NCBI GenBank assembly: GCA_009869945.1
Contig: WIXG01000032.1
Coordinates: forward strand, 124,001-188,000
Direction of reading: 5' to 3'
DNA: 64,000 nucleotides
Origin: Mesaphorura yosii
Lineage: Eukaryota > Arthropoda > Collembola > Poduromorpha > Tullbergiidae
Shown here one piece after another: positions 13,401 through 22,345 of the stretch. The position numbers were made by a program, and so were the translations under genes. Positions within the stretch are counted from its first letter, which is position 1; each line of letters begins with the position of its first letter. Below the pieces are notes generated by a model. That model searched no databases and was not told the origin of the DNA. It was given only the letters and a program-made list of their open reading frames with translations.

Positions 13401-15795
13401 CTCTGTTCGTTAATAACTTTCTTCACTACAGGAGCTTGACTGGCGCGAGTAGTGCGAGTTGGTGAAGCAGCTGATATTTGACTGTCTGCAATCATGGGGC
13501 TTTTAATTGGAGAGACTAGTGCACTTGGGCGGTGGCGTTGGTCCTTGCTTTCTTCAGCCTTCGCCGTTTCTGGAGAGATTTCCGTCGGAGTCTCGCGTGG
13601 TGGCGGTGGCTCAATTGCCAGCCTTTTCGCAGCGGGTTCTTCGTCGAAGCAGGCAAACAAAGGCCTCTTCAGTATCGCAGGCGGTAAATCTAGCCGTGCT
13701 TTATCGCAATTAATTGAGAAATGTTGCTGAGTCACTGTGAGCAAGAGACCCTGAAATTAGCACAGTGTGCTATGGCAAATAAAAACTCAACTCGACTCAC
13801 GTGCAGCGATCCGATCAAGGCTGTCCCTATCAATTGGATGGAGTTGAAGCCGCATATCGCGTTCGGTCCATTTCAAGAAGTTCTGCCCTTCCGCCCAACT
13901 TTTTGCAATTTTGTTGAGACGCTTAACTTGTCTGTCCATGGCCCTGCGTCCAATTATAAAAATCTCAAGCGCGGAACTCTTAATTTCGACCAACATCTTC
14001 AATTGTTTTTTTAATTACCCTCTGTTACAGCGGATAACGACGGGGTCACTCGCGTCTTTAATATTCTTGGCAAGGGTCAGCAGCTGTTTGGTTTGTTCAA
14101 TGAAGCCTTCCATGATCGCACGCTTCATGTTCAATTCCTTCGCCTTGTACACCGTGGCCTTGGCAATCTGCTTGCGGGCCTCGGCCTCTTCCTTCAAAAG
14201 GACATTCATCCAACTGCAGAATAGGATAAATTTGTGTCAGTTAAATATTTTTCAATCCATAGCATCGTAGAAAGTAAAACCAGGCGCCGTTGATTTTACT
14301 AGTCGATAAAAGAAATACGCAGCAGCATTTGGATGACTTACAATTCGAGTCGCTGCTTGGCTTGCTTAATTAATTCGATCTTCTCTTCTTTCAATACTTT
14401 TGGGATTCGGTTAATAAGTTGTTTCTTACATTCTGAGGCAAATTCCATCTGGTACCTACAAAATAAAATCAGTTCGATTAATTCGGTACAACGTTACTTG
14501 AATTCGAATGATAAAAGTCAAACTCACGTGAAATTCTCTATGAATTCGTCTAGCTGTGCTCGTCTCTCCTCACTGAGCTTCTGAATCGTAATGACCGGGT
14601 GTCCGTTGTGCTTTTCTTTGCATCGAAGGCACACAGTCGCATTGCAGTCGGTGCAGTGGTGTGTGAGCGGAGTCTCGTGGAGTGCGCACTTAGATAATTC
14701 GGGCGATGGGATAATTCGGATCCCCCGTTTCTGTGCTCGTACCTTCATTCCATACTCCACAGTTACGACGCTGTGCTCAGTCATGCCGTAGTCGTTCAAG
14801 TGCTCCTGGAGTATTGACAAAATTCAATGAAGGATTTGCATTAAGGGGGCTAAGCTAGTGGACACATGACAGGACTCTGACGCTTAATTACCTCGGTGCA
14901 AATCCCGCATTCCATCTGATCGCATTCTTTGCAGTAGCTGACTGCTTCAATTTCTAAGTTGCAGGTTTCACACTTCGGGCGAGTTTGTGGGCCTTTGGAC
15001 AGGGTGACCTTTTCCATTAAGAAGGTGTGCAGCTCGACTGAGCTTGGTTCAAAAGCGGATTTACAAAGCGGGCAGGAGCCGCGGACTGCAATGAAAAACA
15101 TAATTCCAGGGTTCTTTAATTATTCGTACAACAAGCTTTTCATCTGTCAATGCAACGCTTCATTGCGCTAAGCGGACGCTGACAGTTTTTAAGGATTTGA
15201 ACTTACTTCCTGGTTGGTCACTCGGGAGCCATTTGTCCAAACAGTTTCTTGAGCATACAGTGTGCAAACAAGGCAGCAGGAGTGGCCTGCCAACGCTAGG
15301 AGTTCGAGGTTTAAGCAGCATTTCCTGGCAGTACACACATTTGAGCAACCCTCCGAGAACTCCCCGTGGCTTCAGTCTGGCTGACAGCGCCATGGGGTTT
15401 GCTGGTTTTGCGCCATTTGTTAGGCACGCCGGTGGCTGTGGTTTTGTGCGGTTTGCGAGGGTTGACGAAGACGGCGACGGTCGGGCGACCATCTGTGTGG
15501 ACGGTCGTGCCGGTGGACTCTTTCGTGGAGCTCGCATTGGTACGATGATGGCAGGGCGCGCCTGTGCTGGCATTTGCGAAGGATCCGTTCGTGGCGTCTG
15601 TATCGTTGTTGTCATTCTCGGTGTTGTACTTGCCGATGTTGTTGTGAGGGCGCCGACTGAACGCAGGATCCGAGGCTTCACTGTTGGCTGACTGTTGTGT
15701 ACAGTTGAGCCTGAGACTGTGGTGAATGTACGCGTAATTCCTGCCTGTGACGTGGACACAACGCCACTTGCCGTGGTTCTCAAAACGACACTCAT
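10406..15795 (-). CDS. bon: TIF1-family transcriptional cofactor (TRIM24/TRIM33/bonus-like)
   Basis: A chromatin-reading nuclear cofactor and probable E3 ligase. Fourteen exons (high to low): 15795-15207, 15085-14892, 14805-14528, 14455-14342, 14213-14019, 13976-13801, 13734-12679, 12565-12430, 12354-12058, 11977-11906, 11571-11369, 11251-10836, 10759-10610 and 10510-10406. The product is 1065 residues, close to TRIM33 and Drosophila Bonus. Domains: RING 153-204 (C153, C156, C176, H178, C181, C185, C201, C204); B-box 1 ~234-270; B-box 2 ~301-330; coiled coil ~335-500; a long low-complexity linker; PHD finger 861-904 with all C4HC3 ligands; bromodomain ~905-1060. The linker has a hydrophobic-acidic block, VIVDLIEIDSSTDEE, that looks like a SUMO-interacting motif. 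The intron between exons 5 and 6 is only 42 bp in this model. PHD plus bromodomain is diagnostic of TIF1 proteins; which vertebrate paralogue is closest cannot be judged. Confidence 0.93.
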
Positions 15796-16391
15796 CTTCT
15801 ACTCAGATCAGGTCACAATTAAATTATTTCAAATATCTAAATATTAATTCTTGATCACTTGCACCGCGTCAGAAACTCCAATTGTTATCACAAATCGTAG
15901 AATCGAGTCTTCGAGTCTCAGCGAAAGACGCGTTATAAAAATCAGTACTTCAAATACAAAAAATCAGCGTAAATTTCGTAAATGATAATAAAACTTGCGA
16001 ATAAATATGTAGCGATTTATTTCTCAGGAAAACGAAGGTTTGGCTTCGAAATGTTGTCGCAATGAAAATGTTTCCTGCAGGCTTGTGAGGAGGACGCGAC
16101 TTTAAAGACAGCGCGCATCGATGGTGAGTGTGAACTTTCTCCGTCCGCTTCGCACGCGTTCACGTGAGCGACACTGGCTAAAAGGCAGAGGGCTCCAGTG
16201 CAAGCGAACTCGCATGGCGCGGCGTGGTGCAGGAGTCGTCGTAAGTTGAACGCGATGTCATTGCCATTTGTCTCCAGGCTAGAAATTCAATTAATAGAGT
16301 GATACTGCCTGGTTAGAAGTTTTAGAAACAACGAAAAGAGCACGACGCATTTATTCAAGGCAAAGCTACAGAAGAAACGGCGTCGTTTGCT
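15796..16391. other. TIF1 promoter side and gustatory-receptor 3' flank
   Basis: About 600 bases separate the TIF1 start (reading left) from the stop of the gustatory receptor, which reads toward it. The TIF1 promoter and 5' UTR and the receptor's 3' UTR must share it. No further gene is seen. Confidence 0.4.
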
Positions 16392-17738
16392 TCAGGCTGT
16401 AAACTGAAACTGGATGATGACGACATTATAGGTCACAACCGCGGCTATAACCTGCGCATCAGAAAAATGATTCGAGATGTAAGCAAAGAGCGCCATAAAC
16501 TTAAATAACTGTGACTGGCTCACCGAAAGTAGGGTTTGGTTGTTCAGCTTGAAGTAGCCGCAGCCGCTCAGCTCGAAACTGAGTCCCCCATTGCAAGTTG
16601 CCACAATTCGCTGGAGTCTGGCCAGAGCCCCGTGCTGAGCCTTCGGCACGGCTTCCGGTGAGAGGTTTGCCACAGAAAACCGAAAAGCGTCAGCTTTCAC
16701 CCGAAGTCTTTCTCCCGCAGACGCCAGCAGATACTGTTTCAAGAATGCGAGGCCGAGCTTGAGGAGAAAGACCACGCCCACGATTTGGTTGAAGGAGACG
16801 TAGAAGAGCGATGCGACGACAAATAAGTGCACCGTCGTCGTGAGCATGTACATGCCCATGCTGACTAGAATCGGCCGCCCAGCTGCGGCCTGCAGCGCGA
16901 TGAACGCCCGGCGGAGTTCCATCGTGCACTCGTACACTTGGCTCGGCTGGCAGGTTTCTCCGTCACAAATGCGGGCCAACCCCTCCAGCTGTCCTGCGAG
17001 CTGATTCGCGATGGAAGCCACGCAGCTGACAGAAATAACTTCGCACGCTGTCATCAGGAAAACATGGGCGAAGACAAGCCAAGACACGCCTTCGGGGCCA
17101 ACCCACCGCATGAGCCACGAATGCGATTGGAGCTCCCGAAGGTACGGAAGGTACAACTCCCTTTCCGGTGTTGGGGAGACAATATTCAACTGGAAGGTAA
17201 GGGCGTTGAGGCCACAGAAAGCGAAGAACGTGACAAAAGACAGGGTCCTGAACGCCACCGATTTTACGGTTTGTGCTAGACCGCACTTCGGAAGCCAGGC
17301 GGGCCGCTGCTGAGCCACCAGCATGTCAAGAACTCGATTGCACTTTGTCACCTGCAGCAGCCACGCGACATGATTCGCGTACATTTCCACCATGCGGACG
17401 ATCCCCAGCAGAATTCCCAGTTTGGTTGTGAATTTCATTGGCAAAGTGATGTACAGGCTCGCCAAGGAGCAGTACAACGTTTGGGCGCAAATGACGTTGT
17501 AGATAAACACCAGCGCTATCCATATCAGCTCGGCGTAGTGAATCCGAGCCGGAAATTGGCCGAAAACGCGCGCTATTCTGATGAGACCTCTGAGAAACAG
17601 CGATTCCAGATCCCAGCCGAGGAATCCCATGACCATCAGTCTGTGCTGGATACGTTCCTGAATTTGAGAAACGACCGCAGCGCACGAGAGCATTCTGTAG
17701 CAATAAAAACGAGTTTCTGTTTCTGCGTAAATTGGCAA
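16392..17738 (-). CDS. Gustatory receptor (arthropod chemoreceptor, 7TM)
   Basis: A predicted ligand-gated channel subunit of the insect Gr/Or superfamily, in the dendrite membrane of taste neurons. The whole stretch is open from ATG 17738 to the stop at 16392 (448 codons), but 16452-16523 is a 72-base GT-AG intron that happens to be in frame without stops. Removing it (exons 17738-16524 and 16451-16392, phase 0) gives 424 residues. It also brings together the family's C-terminal signature: GYFKLNNQTLLS, then VIAAVVTYNVVIIQFQ, with T412-Y413 and Q419-F420 forming the TY...QF motif. Hydrophobic segments are spread along the protein as expected for seven helices, and the N-terminus is short with no signal peptide. 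Gr genes commonly have a phase-0 intron just before this last exon. The ligand cannot be inferred. Confidence 0.88.
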   Translation of the reverse strand: MPIYAETETRFYCYRMLSCAAVVSQIQERIQHRLMVMGFLGWDLESLFLRGLIRIARVFGQFPARIHYAELIWIALVFIYNVICAQTLYCSLASLYITLPMKFTTKLGILLGIVRMVEMYANHVAWLLQVTKCNRVLDMLVAQQRPAWLPKCGLAQTVKSVAFRTLSFVTFFAFCGLNALTFQLNIVSPTPERELYLPYLRELQSHSWLMRWVGPEGVSWLVFAHVFLMTACEVISVSCVASIANQLAGQLEGLARICDGETCQPSQVYECTMELRRAFIALQAAAGRPILVSMGMYMLTTTVHLFVVASLFYVSFNQIVGVVFLLKLGLAFLKQYLLASAGERLRVKADAFRFSVANLSPEAVPKAQHGALARLQRIVATCNGGLSFELSGCGYFKLNNQTLLSVSQSQLFKFMALFAYISNHFSDAQVIAAVVTYNVVIIQFQFTA

Positions 17739-20396
17739 ATTTAACTGCCAATTGTTTCTTGCCTTGACTACAGCGACCTGCTGAATTAATTTCGCTAATG
17801 TGCCCTCTTTACTGAGTAAATATTTAAGTCGAAAGTGGCTCTACCGCCAACATATTTGCTAGGGCTCTACCGCCAAAAGGCGGATTTTAGGTTATTGTGC
17901 GATTGAAGAGGTGGGAAGAAAGTGCAAGGTCGCAGGAATACGATGACAGACAATCATGCAGAATTTAATCAGAAACGGGTGTTTTCCAATTAAAATTGAG
18001 AATTTTACAGAAAATTAAATTACAAAATAGAAATAAAAATCAAATGGGCCCATGCATGGAATAAATAATATTTGCATCTGAGCATCTGAGCCAACCTTCA
18101 TTTCATTATCGCTGACGGAGGTCACACCTACGGCACCAATTAGCGAGTGTGAAATGGAGCTGACATTCCAGTCCGTTCCGTGCCGTGGAGGATAATTGGG
18201 TTTTCATGATCGCTTCCAGCGAGCCAGCGATGACAGCCAAGCGGAGCGGAGCTGAGAGCAGCAGCGGAAGTGTGAGCCATGACCACACGCCCAGTGAATT
18301 ATACTTTACACGAGTACAAAGTAATTCGCATGATCCGGAAGGACACGAGATAAATAATTGCACATGTCAATTGTGCGTATTTGTGTACTCAGGCGATGTG
18401 ATGACGGTGGAGACACGGTTCGTCACAGTTTGATTGGATTTGTGTTTGGGGTCACTCCGCATGCAATTCCGAGCAGTGGAGTGCTACAATTTTTCTGTTG
18501 GACATTCTTTATGATTGCACGGTCATTAAATAAATATTATATCCTTCTGCGTTGTTCACGGAACGACGAGCACGACGCTGCTGTTCGCTATTCTTAATGA
18601 TGGCGCATTTTAGCATTTTCTTGTCTAGCCGCCTGTTATCGCAATCATTCACACAGCCAGCCCGGGCCCGTTTGCAGTTTGTCAGCCTGCCACCGTCCAT
18701 TGTCTCATGCCATGCCAGCCGAAATCTAGGCTAAGGATACCTGAGCAGAGTCAGTAGAAGCACAGAGAGAAGTGCTGGAATGTATTCAGAATTTTTTATT
18801 GAACGGAGATGCAGCCGACTGGCGCATTTCATTGATCCAACTCGATTCACGATTCTTACATTGCATCCATCGTCCATGTCAACAACTGCCTTGCTATGCT
18901 ATTTACTGCCAGGTCAGGCCAGGCGAGGCCAGGACTGACTGCTTCCGAGAACAAATTCGAACCACAACACAAAAAAGACAAGTAAATCTAAAGTGGACAC
19001 ATTACAACCTCTCTCGCGCACTCCGTCTCATTGCCGCCGTGAGACAATCACGTCATCGTCACCGTGTCACGAATTTGCTTGCTCCACTTTGGCTGTGATG
19101 ACTCCGCAACACTTCTATGCTGCCATGCTGGCCTTCTTTCACGTGCGACCCAACATCAAAGCAAATAGCAATACCAACGTCAAACTCGTGCGTGGCAGTG
19201 GCCTGGCTGAAATGAAAATGACTGAAATCACGTTGGAAAAGGAAAATTCGTCCGCCCAATAAAGTAAATTAAAATTTGTACCTCGACCTGCAAAAAGCAG
19301 TTTGGCTGTCTGTTCGGCAGTTTGCATTATTATGCAACAGGGCAGCTTTAAAATTAACTCCTCGTCTTTGGATAGAATCGGGACTCGTGCACGGCCCACA
19401 ACAACAACAGCAACGGCGCGGCGGCCGATGATTTGATGCATTGATGAACATGGACATGGAGCAGACATGCACTGCGTTCGGTATGCATAAGTGGATTGTT
19501 CTGATAATGGGACATGTTCGTTTTTCCTGGCTGCTCGGCTCGCAATGCAAGCATGCATGTACCTCCTGGCTGGTTTCCTGCGTGTCTGCCTCCTACTTTT
19601 TCCATTTTGCTGCTTATTTTTGCATGGAGCGCGAGCATGAGGGCGGCCTGAGCCCAAAGCAGTACGGCAGCACGGCAATGCGAGACGACCCCGAGAAGAA
19701 AGTTCGACCGACCGACCGACCGTGAGACCCATATTTGAGTCCTGCTGAATTTTTGATTCTAGTACTCAAGTGACTCTTTATCGTTGTTGTTGTCCTTGTT
19801 TGCGCTTTCATTCTGCGTTCTGCTTCTTGTCCGTCTGTCCATTCCCCATCGTCTCGTCCGCTGCTGCTGTCCACTTTGCGAATTCTCGTACCTGCCTGCC
19901 TGCCTGCAACTGTGATCCAATTATTGTTACGACCTGTGTACGTCTCTCGTTCTCGTTTTCATTTTCACCTGTTGTCTCGCACTGTGCAGATTATAAATTT
20001 TTATGGGCTCATTTACTGAATTCGATTACCCGTGCGTGCTAACTCGGTAATGACAACGGCTACGTTTCTGCCTTTCTCCGGCTGAGATTACTTTCACTTT
20101 CATCACACCGCCTGCTAGTGCATTAATATTTCATTGCCCGAACCGAGCCAGTATTTATCGCCGTGCTAATGCTAATGCATTTTTAATTACGTCCGGCGTG
20201 TGGCGTGTCGCGCTCAAAGGCCAGCAGAGGTTCTGGAGGCCAACAATGCAGTCGTATTTGGCCTTGATTGGCTGACTTCTGCCGGTGCTACTATTTTGTG
20301 ACCTCGACTGTGCAAAACATTTATATATTTAGATTTAAGCAATAAACATTCAAACTACTCGAACACTCGACTTGCTTGCCTGGCGCATCGTGCATC
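17739..20396. other. Divergent intergenic region
   Basis: 2.7 kb between the start of the gustatory receptor (-) and the start of the CSPP1-like gene (+), so both promoters should be here. Open frames on both strands at 19139-19732 overlap each other and have no family resemblance; I take them as chance. A short CGAC tetranucleotide run lies at 19705-19722 and a CCTG run near 19892-19908. Confidence 0.4.
19705..19722. repeat. Short CGAC tetranucleotide repeat
   Basis: Four copies of CGAC plus a partial copy in the divergent region before the CSPP1-like gene. Confidence 0.7.
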
Positions 20397-21571
20397 ATGA
20401 ACTCGGACGACTACGCAAGACATCGACGTGAGGTCGATGATCGAATGCTGGCATGGAAATGCCGCGTGGAGAATCCGCCACGAATCGTAAGACCCTTTCC
20501 TTGCTCTGCCTGTTCTTTACACTGCATGATTTGTGTGGGATGCTTTCTCCAATGCGTCGCCGCCTGCCTGTCGTACAATGGCCACAGTATAGATAAATTC
20601 TTTTAAAAATCGACTTCTCGCGTGCATCTTCGTATCAAAAATCTTATGTGCATTTCCCATGGCATGCATTGAGTATTCATTGCCATGCGATCCCTTCATA
20701 CGTTCTGGTCAGTGAATTCATTGCTTGATTACCGAGCTTTCGTTCTGGTTGCAGATTACGCCAACATTGACCACAGCCAATTCGACGCCCAATTTGCTGC
20801 GGTCATCGCCAATAACGCCAAAGTTGGAGGAGAAGCTTCCGAAAATATTTTCGTTCGAGAATGTAAGTCTGCCAGGTGATAAATTTCAAATCCGTGTTTA
20901 GTTCAGTAATTCTGGTGTTCTTATGTTTACGCGTTTAGCCTACTGGTGGCGCTGGAGCTCCGCGGCGTACGCCTTCAGGCCGTCTGCAGACATTTCTTCG
21001 CGGTGATCCTGAGATTCGATTTCATCAGCGCGACAGTTCGATATTTGAGCGAAGCATTCGCTACCAGTTCGACAAGGAAGTGATTCAGAAGTACAAGGCT
21101 GACCTGGACAAGCAAGTGGCTGAGAAGCGAAAGCCTCTGTCGTCCATCAAGCACTCGGAAACCACCGACTTGGCCTCGATCATCGCCGCCAAAAATACGT
21201 ACTCCATTATCCGCAGGTGGGAGTCGCTCCCGAAACTCAACTCGACCGACGTCACGCGAGCTTATGTCATGTACGTGCAGTTAGTTAGCGTGTGTTGCGC
21301 CTGTCCCGCGCATAAATTATTTGCCTAATTTGACTAATTTCTGTAATTCAGGTCTCCAAGAACTCCGGACCCGATGGAGTACAAGCGCGAGCTCGAGCAC
21401 CAGCTGGAGACGAAACGCAAGCTGCAGGAACAATTCTCCAATCATGAAAAATACTTGAGCAAACTACATTTCAACTCTTTCAATAATTTTTGGGGGAAAC
21501 CCGGTGCTGGTGCTCCTAAAAACACGAAGCGAAAGGAAAATCTTTTTAAACTGTTACATAATACTCGTTGA
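20397..21571 (+). CDS. Short CSPP1/CCDC66-like coiled-coil protein
   Basis: Exons 20397-20486, 20755-20862, 20939-21270 and 21352-21571 join in phases 0, 0 and 2 to give 249 residues. Residues 30-60 are rich in T, S and P with basic spacing. Residues ~117-131 (YKADLDKQVAEKRK) and 187-200 (YKRELEHQLETKRK) are two copies of a Y-x3-L-x2-Q-x2-EK-type motif. The second is followed by a short helix and FWGKPGAGAP at 223-232, then a basic K-N-L tail. That order matches the module in the centrosome/cilium protein CSPP1 (Y..L..Q, coiled helix, NPWGKGGGGAP, GNL), as I recall it. CSPP1 and CCDC66 are microtubule-associated centrosomal and ciliary proteins over 900 residues long, so this is a miniature relative or a missed part of a larger gene. 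A poly(A) signal lies at 21844-21849. Confidence 0.65.
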
Positions 21572-22345
21572 CCTACACTTTTGGGCCTTTTGGGATGGAA
21601 ACATTTTCTCTGTTTTTATTTCATATGGAATTTGTATCATAACAATTGAGGGAAAGAGGAAATGAAATGAACAACTAAATAATAATTTGCTATTTACGAA
21701 TATGAATTGTTTATAACTGCAAGAATGCCAGGCTAAGCATTTTATAACACACGCAGAGAGATAAGGTATTGAGGGTATTGTTGTGCTGGTACTACTAACG
21801 TTATAGGCTTTAAGTTTGGCATGATAAGGACCGAGGTGACTGCAATAAATGGTCGTCCTTCTCGATCAACTCCTAAACCAACAGATGAGGAGGATGAGGC
21901 TGTCTGAAAAAAGATGAATGCCCCTTTCTTCCTTCCCTACGACATGGCACTCATTTTGGGCCTGGCACGGAGCCATACGCAATTTCTAAACTTGCTTTGT
22001 ACAAGCAATGGACTGCCAGTGCCGCATCTCATACTCTTCATTGTCTTCATGTACAACACATTTAACACTAACCATTTATTAGTGATTCTTTTTGTTTCGC
22101 CCAGACACAGGAACAACACAGAAATGGCTAAGAATAACTCTCGGCTTCCTTTCACACGCCGCGCCGATCTGAGAATACCGACGGCAGTATTCAAGCTCAC
22201 GGAATAAACTGAGCACATTTTCTAAAGTTTTGCAGGCTGTGTTTCATAATTTGCGGGCTCACAGCTTTAACTGTCGAGTTGCCTATTTGAAATTACATTA
22301 TTGTGCCGCAAAAGGTGTACGGAGGCAGGCAGAGCGGAAATCAAA
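21572..22345. other. 3' flank of the CSPP1-like gene and MYND gene promoter side
   Basis: This contains AATAAA at 21844-21849, suited to the gene on its left, and the unassigned promoter of the MYND gene on its right. No coding signal of its own. Confidence 0.4.

Noticed and set aside
12930-13439. A 169-codon plus-strand open frame in the TIF1 region.
   Set aside because: Antisense of the low-complexity TIF1 linker; its hydrophobic look is the complement of a Ser/Glu/Ala-rich sequence.
19139-19732. A 197-codon minus-strand open frame upstream of the gustatory receptor.
   Set aside because: It is Arg/Ser-biased, overlapped by frames in other phases and the other strand, with no family resemblance.
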